A stretch of DNA of 39,968 bases from RGIG1959 sp045540655 (GCA_045540655.1 JAZQHP010000092.1:1-39968), one strand, 5' to 3'. Positions 17,911 through 26,238 are shown, counted from the stretch's first letter. The notes: generated by a model not told the origin, from the letters alone. Numbers and translations are program-made.

Positions 17911-19002
17911 ATGGATTATACAACACCGCTTCGGTATCACTATCAACCGAAAAAAGGATGGATGAACGACCCGAACGGGCTGGTATATTTCAAGGGCCAC
18001 TACCATGCGTTTTATCAGCATGCCCCGCATCACGAGGTTCCGTGGCAGGAGCCTATGTGCTGGGGACACGCCCGCACCAAGGACTTTCTGGACTGGGAAG
18101 AACTGCCTGTGGCGCTGACGCCGAGTTTTCCTTATGACGGCGGCGGATGCTGGTCGGGAACGGCGATCGTGAAGGACGATAAGCTCTACCTGTTCTATGC
18201 GGCGATCGCCGCCGAATCGACCATTGCCGTGGCAGTGTCCGAAGACGGTGTGCATTTTGAAAAATATGACGGCAATCCCGTGATCGCCACCTATCCGCCC
18301 GAAGGCGGACCGGATTTCCGCGATCCCGCTGTTTGTTGCATGGACGGTATGTATTATTGCGTGGTGGCGTCGGGACATCCCGAAACCCAAACGGCGCGGT
18401 TACTGCTGTACCGCAGTGAGGATCTGCTGTCGTGGACGTTTTTGTCGGTGCTCGGCGAGTGGGGCAACGCCAAATATGCGGAATGCCCGTCGTTCGTGCC
18501 ACTCAAAGACGGCAAGTGCCTGCTTGCCACATCGGTGTGCAATCTGGATGAAACGCACTTTTTCCAGATCATGATCGGCACGCTGGAGGATGGACAATTC
18601 CGCTGCGAACTGTCCGACCGCTTTGACAAAGGACCCGATCAATATGCGGGACAGGTGTTCAGCGGCGCGGACGGCACCCCGCTGTTGATCACATGGATTC
18701 CCGGCTGGAAATTTGCGGGATTTGTGCCGGGAACGGACGTCGGATGTCTGTCCGTTCCGCGTGAAATCACGGTGCAGGACGGATGCATCTGCGGGCGTCC
18801 TGCCAAGGAGGTCGCACACCTGCTGACGGACACCGATCCGATCGTTACCATGACCGCCGACGGCTTTACCGTGGCGCGGGATCAGCGTGATCCGCTCGTG
18901 CATGTCGGTGAGGTGCGAGAGTTGCAGATTCTGCGGGATGAGTACATTCTGGAGATTTTTGTCAACGGCGGTGAAACCGTCTATTCCTTATTACTGTGTT
19001 AA
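17911..19002 (+). CDS. GH32 beta-fructosidase (sucrose-6-phosphate hydrolase-like), short form
   Basis: A cytoplasmic enzyme that hydrolyses beta-fructofuranosyl bonds (sucrose, sucrose-6-phosphate or fructo-oligosaccharides). All three catalytic motifs of the GH32 five-bladed propeller are present: nucleophile Asp20 in WMNDPNG, transition-state stabiliser Asp138 in FRDPAV, and acid/base Glu191 in YAECPSF. At 363 residues it is about 100 short of usual family members. The propeller is complete, and the C-terminal beta-sandwich is reduced to about 80 residues, although it still ends with the familiar EIFVNGGE strand. No signal peptide is present. It follows the GH26 gene by 14 bp with GGGAG as ribosome site, so the two are co-expressed although they act on different linkages and in different compartments. 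Confidence 0.92.
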   Translation: MDYTTPLRYHYQPKKGWMNDPNGLVYFKGHYHAFYQHAPHHEVPWQEPMCWGHARTKDFLDWEELPVALTPSFPYDGGGCWSGTAIVKDDKLYLFYAAIAAESTIAVAVSEDGVHFEKYDGNPVIATYPPEGGPDFRDPAVCCMDGMYYCVVASGHPETQTARLLLYRSEDLLSWTFLSVLGEWGNAKYAECPSFVPLKDGKCLLATSVCNLDETHFFQIMIGTLEDGQFRCELSDRFDKGPDQYAGQVFSGADGTPLLITWIPGWKFAGFVPGTDVGCLSVPREITVQDGCICGRPAKEVAHLLTDTDPIVTMTADGFTVARDQRDPLVHVGEVRELQILRDEYILEIFVNGGETVYSLLLC

Positions 19003-19016
19003 TGGACAATAACGGC

Positions 19017-19052
19017 AACGCCCACTGCGTGATGATGCGCAGTGGGCGTTTT
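19017..19052 (+). terminator. Terminator of the GH26-GH32 operon
   Basis: A 13-bp perfect stem, AACGCCCACTGCG (19017-19029) with CGCAGTGGGCGTT (19038-19050), an 8-nt loop and TTTT. Confidence 0.92.
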
Positions 19053-19086
19053 GACGGATAAGTTATGTTGTAAAAGAGAGTGCATT

Positions 19087-19692
19087 ATGGAGTTTCATGA
19101 AACGTTACAGACCCTCCGCAAGCAAAAAGGCTTGACGCAGGAGGAACTCGCCGCCGCGCTGTTTGTATCGCGCACGGCGGTATCGAAATGGGAATCGGGC
19201 AGAGGATACCCGAGCATCGATTCACTCAAAGCCATCGCCGCTTTTTTCGATGTGACGGTGGATCGGCTGTTGTCGGGAGAGGAGCTTCTTTGCGTCGCAC
19301 AGGAGGATGCCAGACAACAACGCGGTCACATCCGTGACCTGGTGTTCGGACTGCTGGATGTGAGCACCGCGGCGTGCTTGTTTTTGCCGATTTTCGGACA
19401 ACATGCAGACGGCGCTGTACAGGCGGTATCCTTGCTGGCTTTGAGCGGCGTATCCCTCTGGCTCAAGGGCGTCTATCTCACGGCCGTGGTGTTTCTGGTT
19501 ATTTGGGGTGTACTGACGCTGACACTGCAAAGCTGCCATTGCCCGTGGTGGGAGCGGCATAAGAGCACTGTCGCCGTTGTCGGCAATGCGCTCGGCACGC
19601 TCTTGTTTATCATCGGTTCACAACCGTATGCCGCCACACTGCTGTTCATGTTCCTGATTATAAAGGTGTTATTGCTGTTTAAAAAGCCATGA
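19087..19692 (+). CDS. XRE-type helix-turn-helix regulator with membrane segments
   Basis: A 201-residue protein. Residues 5-62 form an XRE/Cro-like helix-turn-helix (LTQEELAAALFVSRTAVSKWESG) with the usual IDSLKAIAAFFDVTVDRLL ending. About residues 97-199 hold four or five hydrophobic segments, so this is a membrane-tethered regulator of a kind common in Firmicutes. The signal it senses is unknown. The ATG at 19087 is preceded by AAAGAGAG; the in-frame ATG at 19042 lies in the terminator hairpin of the previous operon. I see no confident promoter. A perfect 14-bp palindrome lies just after the stop codon, upstream of the PAP2-like gene, and could be its binding site (inference). Confidence 0.85.
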   Translation: MEFHETLQTLRKQKGLTQEELAAALFVSRTAVSKWESGRGYPSIDSLKAIAAFFDVTVDRLLSGEELLCVAQEDARQQRGHIRDLVFGLLDVSTAACLFLPIFGQHADGAVQAVSLLALSGVSLWLKGVYLTAVVFLVIWGVLTLTLQSCHCPWWERHKSTVAVVGNALGTLLFIIGSQPYAATLLFMFLIIKVLLLFKKP

Positions 19693-19716
19693 CACGCATC
19701 GTGTCACATATGTGAC
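19690..19716. promoter_or_regulatory. Overlapping palindromes, operator candidate
   Basis: GTCACATATGTGAC (19703-19716) is a perfect 14-bp palindrome. It shares bases with a second inverted repeat, TGACACG (19690-19696) with CGTGTCA (19700-19706). The site spans the end of the HTH gene and lies 10 bp upstream of a candidate -35 for the PAP2-like gene. Confidence 0.45.
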
Positions 19717-19726
19717 CGCTCGTTTC

Positions 19727-19755
19727 TTGCGGGACAGACCGCCTTCCTGTACAGT
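19727..19755 (+). promoter_or_regulatory. Weak promoter candidate for the PAP2-like gene
   Basis: TTGCGG (19727-19732), 17 bp, TACAGT (19750-19755). Both boxes are 4/6 matches, consistent with a promoter that needs an activator. Confidence 0.35.
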
Positions 19756-19800
19756 GGAATCAGGCGAAAGCCGACAACACAAACAGGAAGGAGAAACAAC

Positions 19801-20457
19801 ATGACAAACAAAACAAAAACGAGGGCGTGGTTGTCCGTCTGTATGCTGACGGCGTTTATTCTGTGGACTGTCGCCGTGTGCCTTATCGACGTGCAGGCGA
19901 TCGGACCGAACGGCGCCACGGTGGGGCTGGCGACGATGAACGGATTGGTGCATCGGTTGACAGGCGTGAATCTGACGCTGTATACGATCACCGATTGGCT
20001 CGGGCTGATACCGCTTGCGGTTGCCGTCGGATTCGGAGTGCTCGGACTGGTACAGTGGATCCGTCGGCGGCATATCGGCAACGTCGATGTCAGCCTTTAT
20101 GTGCTCGGCGGGTTGTATATCGTGACGATGGCGGTATATTTGCTGTTTGAAACCGTGGTGATCAATGTGCGTCCCGTGCTCATCAACGGCGTGGCGGAAG
20201 CGTCGTATCCGTCCTCCACGACGGTACTGGTGCTGTGCGTGATGCCGACGGCAATGCATCAACTGCGTTGCCGCATCCGCTGTCGGTGGTGGCGGCGGAC
20301 GGTGATGATTCTTACGGCGGCATTCACGGTGTTCATGGTGATCGGGCGGCTGATGTCGGGTGTGCACTGGTGCTCCGATATTATCGGCGGTGTGCTCATC
20401 AGCGCCGCGCTTGTGGGAATGTACGGCGCGGTTTTAGCCGGGACGGACGGCCATTGA
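19801..20457 (+). CDS. PAP2-like membrane protein
   Basis: A 218-residue membrane protein with about six hydrophobic segments. GRLMSGVHWCSDIIGG near the C-terminus fits PAP2 motif 3 (R-x5-H-x3-D), and NVRP...YPSSTT occupies the place of motifs 1 and 2. The usual Lys of motif 1 and the His of motif 2 (PSGH) are absent, PSST being found instead. It may be a variant lipid-phosphate phosphatase or an inactive relative. PAP2 enzymes act on undecaprenyl pyrophosphate or phosphatidate at the membrane. The ATG at 19801 follows AAGGAGA. It lies 108 bp after the HTH membrane regulator, with an operator-like palindrome between them, so that regulator may control it. Confidence 0.75.
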   Translation: MTNKTKTRAWLSVCMLTAFILWTVAVCLIDVQAIGPNGATVGLATMNGLVHRLTGVNLTLYTITDWLGLIPLAVAVGFGVLGLVQWIRRRHIGNVDVSLYVLGGLYIVTMAVYLLFETVVINVRPVLINGVAEASYPSSTTVLVLCVMPTAMHQLRCRIRCRWWRRTVMILTAAFTVFMVIGRLMSGVHWCSDIIGGVLISAALVGMYGAVLAGTDGH

Positions 20458-20524
20458 TGCTGCGTCGTACAGCACGTCCGAAGACGTATTTGCAAAAATT
20501 GTCCGCTTTTCAAGAGGATATCAC

Positions 20525-20553
20525 TTGCACAAATGTCTGTATGTTTGTATAAT
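20525..20553 (+). promoter_or_regulatory. Sigma-A promoter of the metallophosphoesterase exoprotein
   Basis: TTGCAC (20525-20530) and TATAAT (20548-20553) with a 17-bp spacer. Confidence 0.85.
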
Positions 20554-20598
20554 AAAGTGGGATGTTTTTTTAAAAACATACAGGATAGGGAGGATATT

Positions 20599-23500
20599 AT
20601 GAAACGGGTATTGACTTTCGTATTGACACTGAGTGTCATGTTGCTGTCGTTCAGCGGGGTGCTGTGCTTTGTCACCGCTGCTGACAGCGTGACCTATGCG
20701 GTGGATGCGTTGCCGTTTTCGGCAGGCTATGCCTCGACGACGGACGGCAATGTGGATCTGTCGGCGGTAAAGACCTATGATGCCGCCGACCTTCACGATC
20801 TGACCTACACCGATACGTATACCGAGTTGTCGTCGGCAACGGGTATTCCGTATCAGATGTTTGATGTCGATCTGGAAGGGCGCACGAGCGGTCAGGTGAC
20901 CATTCACTACAGCGGTGCCACCAAAGACGGCGAGCGCATTGCGGTGAAGGTCTACAACGCGAAGACGGCGTCCTGGGATGTGGTCGGCACGTTCCTCGGT
21001 AAAGGCGAGGTGTCGGGCAACGTGGATATCGCCACCTACAATGACAAAGGTGTCGTGCATGTGGCGGCGATGCTGGATTACGTCACCAACGGATCCAACC
21101 GTATGATTTGGTCGACCGACCCCCAGCACTATACCAAGTTTGCGGATCTTCATGAGTATTATTACACGATTTACCGATATGCGGCTGAGCAATATACACA
21201 AGGCAACGCCGGTTATGTTTTCACCACGGGTGACCTCGTGGACGACAGACCGTCTGCGCGACAGGCGGCGTATCAATGGGGTGTGGCGGACCGTGCTATG
21301 TCGTATGTGGAAGCGGTCGGTATGCCCAACGGACTGGTCTCGGGCAATCACGACGTCAACACCTTCAACGGTCTTGACTATTCCGCCGGTGATCCCGGCG
21401 TGGACTATTCGTTGTTTGCACAGACGTTCCCTGCTTCCCGCTATGAGAATGAGCGTTGGTACGGCGGCAGTCTGAACAATAACACCTCCCACTACGACCT
21501 GATCACCATCGGCAACGTGGACTTCATTGTGATGTTCCTCGGTTACGGCTTGGAAGCGACCGATGAAACGATTGCCTGGGCGAATGACGTGCTTAAAACC
21601 TATTCTCACCGTACAGCCATTATCGCCACTCACGAATACCTGGATGCCAACAGCGCGGAATACGCCAATCGCGGTCAGTTGATTTTCAACACGATTGTCG
21701 ATCCCAATCCCAACGTCAAGCTGGTCTTCTGCGGTCATGACGACGGTTCGGTTTGCCGCGAGACGATCGCCTCGGACGGACGCGTGGTGTATGAAGTGCT
21801 TGCGGACTATCAATTTGTCGAAGCGGAGGATCCGTCCTTCTACGCCAACGAGCACTGGATCGGCACCGTTCCCGGTTGTTGCGGCGACGGTTACATCCGC
21901 CTGCTGACCGTGGAAGGGGATACGCTTTCGAGCGTTACGTATTCGCCGGTCACGGGACGCTACAACCCGTACGGTCACGTAGAAAACCTGTCGCTTGATC
22001 TCGACCTGGACACGCCCGACCGTTCGATGGCGACGGCTGTGTTCAGCGCGGCGGTGCTCGGAAGCACTACATCGGCGACGAACGTGGATCGCCTCACGGC
22101 GACAACCGCGAACGGTGTTACCACCTATTCGAAGGTTACTTACGTGTCGGTGCCTACGGCTCCGACCGTGACGGATACCACCGCGTGGCCTGTAACCACC
22201 TACGGTACGGCGGCCACCCCGACCTCGCCGTATTTCGCGCATGCCGCCAAAACGGCACCTGCTGTGAAATTCAAGGAAGACCTGTTGCAGGCGAGCGGAC
22301 TGGGTACGCATCCGGTTTGTAATACTCCTGCTCACGTGGGCAATTATTCGCTGAATCTGAAGGTGGATCTCAACAAGACACCGTATCTGTATTATTCGTT
22401 TGCACAACCGAGCAATTCTAAATTTACGTTCGCGTTGATCAACGATGCGTCGACGGCACCGTGGATCACCTTCCTTGATGTGCGCAAGGGCGGCACGACG
22501 CTTGCTTACGGCGCGGATACCTGGGACACGGCAGGCGACGCACAATATTTCACAGGCAGTGTGACGGGCTGTATCGATATGCGCACCATGGTGTCGGTGG
22601 CGGGCGCGACCACCTGGACAGTGGAACAGCTGAATCTGTACAGCACCCTCGGCAAGGATGTGGTGGTGTCGTATCTGTTCTTCGGTTCCGAGCCCGAAAC
22701 CCTGATCGGTTCGGATTACGGTGCGGCGGCAACGCCTGCGACATCCGCGATGCCTCATGCGGCGGCAGAAGCCCCCTTTGTGGAGCATAAAGCCAACCTG
22801 CTTCATGCGGTGAATCTGAATGAAAATGCGATCAATTGGGGCAGCGTCAACTACGGTGATAACGCCCTGCATTATAAAGTCGATCTTGCCAAAACTCCGT
22901 ATCTGTACTATTCGTTTGCGCAAGATCCCGGCTCTGCTTTTACGCTGGCGCTGATCAACGATACCATGCGCTCGCCGTGGATCACCTTCCTGGATGCGCG
23001 CAACGGCGGCACGACGATCAGCAGCGGCGATGCCAACTGGAATTCGGCCGGCGGTAATCAATTCTTCACCGGCAGTATGACCGGTTGCATTGATATGCGT
23101 GAATTCCTGCTCAAACCGGATGAACATATCTGGGCGGTGGAACAAGTCAATTTCTACAATCAAAATAACGTGCCCGTGATGATCAATTATCTGTTCTTCG
23201 GTTCGGCGGCGATCGGCGGTCAAACAGCGGATACGGCGGCGCTCGATGCACTGATTACCAAAGCCAACGCCGCGTCCACCGACGGTATGACCACCGAATC
23301 GGTCAACGCTCTTCTCTCGGCGAAGATGGCGGCGGGATGTGTCGACCGTCACGACGCTTCGGCGGTCGCACGCACCTACAAGGTGCTCGCGGATGCCCTG
23401 GGCGGTCTGACTCCTGTGAAGACCACGGAAGTGAGCGCATCCGGTCTGGTATCCATCAAAAACTACACCATGAAAGCGACCAGCTGGAAATGCAGCGGTA

Positions 23501-25347
23501 CGCTGGAAGCCTCGGATTCTGCCAACTCCTATGTGCAGTTCGAAACGACCTCTACCGGTATTCGTATTCGCCGCTCGAGCGTTTCGCCGCACACGTGGCC
23601 CAGCATTGTCAATCAGACATCCTTTACCGTCAAGCCTTACGGCGGCGTATACCTGAAGATGGACGCGGTTATGGAGCACGCCTGGACGATCGCACTCAAC
23701 GTGGAACAGGAGGGGCATGCCACCACGCGCGTTCGCCTGAATGCGGGTATTCTCAACGCCTTCCACAGCGAACAGGCAGACGGATCCTACGGCACCTATC
23801 AGGACATCTACGATATTTCCGAAGTGTTTGAAATGTACGGTCTGGATCCTACGGCTACCTTTACGGTACTGGATACGTCGCTTGTTACTGTCGGCGACGG
23901 TGACGGTTGGTGCTATTTCAACCATCTCGAAATCCTGACGGGTACAAAAACACCCTCGAACTATTATGAACTCGAAGACACCATCGCTTACGCCAAAGGT
24001 CTGACGCAATCGAACTATACCGCCGCCTCCTGGTCGGCACTGCAAAGCGCACTGTCGGTTGCCGATACGGCTATGAGTACGGCCGGTTTGTCGCAGCACC
24101 AGATCAATCTGGCGCTGCATCGGCTGAACATGGGGCTGGACGGTCTGGAGATTGCGTCGCCCTGTGAGCCTTACGGCGGTCTGCTTGCCGAGGATATCGC
24201 GGCATGGCATAAGGGCAAAGTCAATGTGTATCGCAACGACAGCGGTAACACGGTGATCGAAAATACGGACGGTACGTGGTCGTCGGCGGACAGCCTGTTC
24301 AAAGAACGCCGCGTATCGGTGGCGGATCATCAGCTGGAAGTCAACATGAAGGTGGAGGGGAAAACCAACATCATCCTTCTGGTTGACGGCGAATGGATGT
24401 CGGTCTCGAAATATATCACTACGAATCTGGACGGTGAGGATATCAAGTCCGGCGAGTACAATGTCAAGATCCCGCTGACGAAGATCTTCGGCAACGATCG
24501 TCCGACGGTTGTGATCGGCGGGGCGCGCATCTGGTCGGTCGGCGATATCGGCGCGAATGCGGTGATTATAAAGCGCCTGATGATCGATGATCTCGACAGC
24601 TATGTGTTTGATAACTCTCTGACCGATTACGGTGCGGGCGCGACCCCGAGCAACCCGTCGTATGCCCATGCCGCCAAGCACGGTCCCACTGTCGCCTGCA
24701 AGGTGGATGTTCTGGCGGCGTGCGGTCTGGATCACCCGACCTTTAATACCAACACGTCGATCGGTATGCAGGAGATGCACCTGACGGTGGATCTGGCAAA
24801 GACGCCGTACCTGTATTACTCGATCGTGCAAGCGGACAACTCGCGCAGCACCTTCAGTTTCCAGAACGACAATACCTATGCACCGTTCCTGACGTTTGTC
24901 GATGCCAACCTCGGCGGTGCCACCATGAACAACGGTGCCGCCGTATGGGATGCGTATACCGATAACAGCCAATATGTGGCGGGCAGTCTCACCGGGTGCA
25001 TCGATATGCGGAACTTGCTGAAGGATGCGTCCCACACGGAATGGCGCATCAACAACGTGACGTTCTATGCAACGGCGGGCTCCGAAGCGACCTACAGCTA
25101 TCTGTATTTCGGCTCGGCACCGCTGGACGACGGATATGAGGAGGATCCCGTGGAATTCGGCGATCTGAACTTTGACGGAAAGGTCACCACCTACGACGCC
25201 CGCATGGTGCTCATTGAAGCGCTCGGATGCTTTGATAATCCGCTGAACGCTCTCCAACGCGAGGCGGGCGATTATAACAAGGACGGTCAGCTGACCACCA
25301 CGGATGTGCGCTTTATTCTTCTGAAAGCGCTGGGCGTGGATGTGTGA
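20599..25347 (+). CDS. Giant secreted metallophosphoesterase-like protein with three repeats and dockerin-like end
   Basis: A 1582-residue exoprotein. Residues 1-27 are a signal peptide. About residues 150-420 form a calcineurin-like phosphoesterase domain: WSTDPQHY gives Asp174 and Gln176 in the D-x-H/Q position, then GDLVDD (211-216), GNHD (249-252), THEY (His345) and CGHDDG (Gly379-His380). The last motif lacks the second His of the usual GHxH. Three 163-residue repeats begin at residues 535, 707 and 1344. Between repeats 2 and 3 lie helical FIVAR-like segments (about 875-930 and 1118-1180) flanking a beta-rich domain. The C-terminus has two dockerin-type motifs, GDLNFDGKVTTYDARMVL and GDYNKDGQLTTTDVRFIL. 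The ATG at 20599 follows GGGAGG. The substrate is unknown: nucleotide, phospholipid or phosphosugar are all possible. It is monocistronic. Confidence 0.82.
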   Translation: MKRVLTFVLTLSVMLLSFSGVLCFVTAADSVTYAVDALPFSAGYASTTDGNVDLSAVKTYDAADLHDLTYTDTYTELSSATGIPYQMFDVDLEGRTSGQVTIHYSGATKDGERIAVKVYNAKTASWDVVGTFLGKGEVSGNVDIATYNDKGVVHVAAMLDYVTNGSNRMIWSTDPQHYTKFADLHEYYYTIYRYAAEQYTQGNAGYVFTTGDLVDDRPSARQAAYQWGVADRAMSYVEAVGMPNGLVSGNHDVNTFNGLDYSAGDPGVDYSLFAQTFPASRYENERWYGGSLNNNTSHYDLITIGNVDFIVMFLGYGLEATDETIAWANDVLKTYSHRTAIIATHEYLDANSAEYANRGQLIFNTIVDPNPNVKLVFCGHDDGSVCRETIASDGRVVYEVLADYQFVEAEDPSFYANEHWIGTVPGCCGDGYIRLLTVEGDTLSSVTYSPVTGRYNPYGHVENLSLDLDLDTPDRSMATAVFSAAVLGSTTSATNVDRLTATTANGVTTYSKVTYVSVPTAPTVTDTTAWPVTTYGTAATPTSPYFAHAAKTAPAVKFKEDLLQASGLGTHPVCNTPAHVGNYSLNLKVDLNKTPYLYYSFAQPSNSKFTFALINDASTAPWITFLDVRKGGTTLAYGADTWDTAGDAQYFTGSVTGCIDMRTMVSVAGATTWTVEQLNLYSTLGKDVVVSYLFFGSEPETLIGSDYGAAATPATSAMPHAAAEAPFVEHKANLLHAVNLNENAINWGSVNYGDNALHYKVDLAKTPYLYYSFAQDPGSAFTLALINDTMRSPWITFLDARNGGTTISSGDANWNSAGGNQFFTGSMTGCIDMREFLLKPDEHIWAVEQVNFYNQNNVPVMINYLFFGSAAIGGQTADTAALDALITKANAASTDGMTTESVNALLSAKMAAGCVDRHDASAVARTYKVLADALGGLTPVKTTEVSASGLVSIKNYTMKATSWKCSGTLEASDSANSYVQFETTSTGIRIRRSSVSPHTWPSIVNQTSFTVKPYGGVYLKMDAVMEHAWTIALNVEQEGHATTRVRLNAGILNAFHSEQADGSYGTYQDIYDISEVFEMYGLDPTATFTVLDTSLVTVGDGDGWCYFNHLEILTGTKTPSNYYELEDTIAYAKGLTQSNYTAASWSALQSALSVADTAMSTAGLSQHQINLALHRLNMGLDGLEIASPCEPYGGLLAEDIAAWHKGKVNVYRNDSGNTVIENTDGTWSSADSLFKERRVSVADHQLEVNMKVEGKTNIILLVDGEWMSVSKYITTNLDGEDIKSGEYNVKIPLTKIFGNDRPTVVIGGARIWSVGDIGANAVIIKRLMIDDLDSYVFDNSLTDYGAGATPSNPSYAHAAKHGPTVACKVDVLAACGLDHPTFNTNTSIGMQEMHLTVDLAKTPYLYYSIVQADNSRSTFSFQNDNTYAPFLTFVDANLGGATMNNGAAVWDAYTDNSQYVAGSLTGCIDMRNLLKDASHTEWRINNVTFYATAGSEATYSYLYFGSAPLDDGYEEDPVEFGDLNFDGKVTTYDARMVLIEALGCFDNPLNALQREAGDYNKDGQLTTTDVRFILLKALGVDV
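22201..22689 (+). repeat. Internal protein repeat 1 of 3
   Basis: Encodes 163 residues from YGTAATPTSPYFAHAAKTAP to YLFFGS. Shared core motifs are KTPYLYYS, APWITFLD, GGTT, YFTGS and TGCIDMR. Confidence 0.8.
22717..23205 (+). repeat. Internal protein repeat 2 of 3
   Basis: Encodes 163 residues from YGAAATPATSAMPHAAAEAP to YLFFGS, exactly the length of repeats 1 and 3. It is 27 bp after repeat 1 and shares KTPYLYYSFAQ, SPWITFLDARNGGTT and TGCIDMR. Confidence 0.8.
24628..25116 (+). repeat. Internal protein repeat 3 of 3
   Basis: Encodes 163 residues from YGAGATPSNPSYAHAAKHGP to YLYFGS. It lies 1.4 kb after repeat 2, just before the dockerin-like end, and shares KTPYLYYSIVQ, FLTFVD and TGCIDMR. 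Confidence 0.8.
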
Positions 25348-25386
25348 GGATGTCGTTGAACTTGTGATTCCGATCAATCATGTATA

Positions 25387-25429
25387 AAACCGATGGAGCG
25401 ACTGCAAGCGGTCGCTCCATCGGTTTTTT
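25387..25429 (+). terminator. Strong terminator after the metallophosphoesterase gene
   Basis: A 16-bp perfect stem, AAACCGATGGAGCGAC (25387-25402) with GTCGCTCCATCGGTTT (25411-25426), an 8-nt loop and six T. Confidence 0.94.
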
Positions 25430-25478
25430 CGTGGGGATGCGCCGATGGAAAGGAACGGGAGTTTTCTTCGGGAATGAG

Positions 25479-25507
25479 TTGAAATCCCAACGGCTTTTTG
25501 GTATACT
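25479..25507 (+). promoter_or_regulatory. Sigma-A promoter of brxA-pglX
   Basis: TTGAAA (25479-25484), 17 bp, then an extended -10 TGgTATACT (25502-25507). ATACTgacAGTAT (25503-25515) is a small inverted repeat overlapping the -10 and could bind a repressor. Confidence 0.82.
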
Positions 25508-25564
25508 GACAGTATGTATAAAGACGGCAGACCGTCGGTTTGCCACGGTGGAGTGAGGTGTGCT

Positions 25565-26185
25565 ATGAGCATCACGGCGAAGGAATATAACGGCGGTTTA
25601 ACGCGGGAGCAATTTTTGTTTTATGAAATGCGCACCGTAGCGGCGCTGACCTGTCAGGGGATGGATCGTCAGCAGATCCTCGCGGCGGTGCATGACGGCA
25701 ATCTGTTTCAGTTCCCGACCGACCGTATGATCACCTCGATTGCCAACAGCTGTATGAAGCGGCTCGAAGCGATGGACAGCCCCGAGCTGACCGAGGTGCT
25801 TGCCTTTGCATCAGCGGAGGTTGCCAAGCAGGTCAATCTGTACGCCATGATGAAACAGCATCGGCTGGTATGGGAGTTCATGACGGCGGTGATCGGCGAA
25901 AAATACCGCACGCAGGCGTTTGATTTTTCCAAACGGGACGTGGACGCGTTTCTGTTTTGTCTGCGGGAACAAAACGATACGGTGGCATCGTGGAGCGATG
26001 CGACCATCGCCAAAATCCGCCAGGTGCTGGTCAAAATCCTGGCGGAATGCGGCTATCTGGCGTCGGTCAGAAGCGAAGAGCTTCTGCCTGTGACGGCGGT
26101 GCCGGAACTCGAACAGGTGCTGTTGCAAAAACAGGAGACGGCTGTGCTGGCGGCGTTCAACGTGTTTCCGGCGTCGATGCCGTGA
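25565..26185 (+). CDS. brxA: BrxA (DUF1819) BREX accessory protein
   Basis: A 206-residue protein of the DUF1819/BrxA family: GGLTREQFLFYEMRTVAAL at the N-terminus, the helical 'NLFQFPTDRMITSIANSCMKRL' stretch, and WSDATIAKIRQVLVKIL near residue 145 follow the family pattern. BrxA is a small winged-helix DNA-binding protein of BREX phage-defence systems; its exact role is unsettled. The ATG at 25565 follows GAGGTG. The gene has its own promoter and precedes pglX by 53 bp, so the two form an operon. In standard type 1 BREX, brxB and brxC would follow brxA; both are missing here. The reading frame is intact, with no sign of decay. Confidence 0.85.
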   Translation: MSITAKEYNGGLTREQFLFYEMRTVAALTCQGMDRQQILAAVHDGNLFQFPTDRMITSIANSCMKRLEAMDSPELTEVLAFASAEVAKQVNLYAMMKQHRLVWEFMTAVIGEKYRTQAFDFSKRDVDAFLFCLREQNDTVASWSDATIAKIRQVLVKILAECGYLASVRSEELLPVTAVPELEQVLLQKQETAVLAAFNVFPASMP

Positions 26186-26238
26186 GATTTGTTGCGAAGA
26201 AGCAAGGATACGATACTACGATATTGAGGGGTCGGATT

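Noticed and set aside
22201..25116. Repeats in the 20.6-25.3 kb gene as possible CRISPR or mobile repeats
   Set aside because: The repetition is at protein level only, in frame, with diverged DNA and 489-bp units; there are no short identical repeats with spacers.
20521..25377. Open frame of more than 1600 codons on the - strand opposite the metallophosphoesterase gene
   Set aside because: It mirrors the codon phase of the + strand gene. Its translation is rich in Arg, His and Ile with low-complexity character and no recognisable motif, and it lacks a ribosome site. GC-rich codon bias on the + strand removes stops from this antisense frame.
25957..26238. Upstream in-frame extension of pglX into brxA
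   Set aside because: The extension overlaps brxA in another frame, is Gly/Arg-rich and has no PglX similarity; the ATG at 26239 has a good ribosome site and the typical PglX N-terminus.
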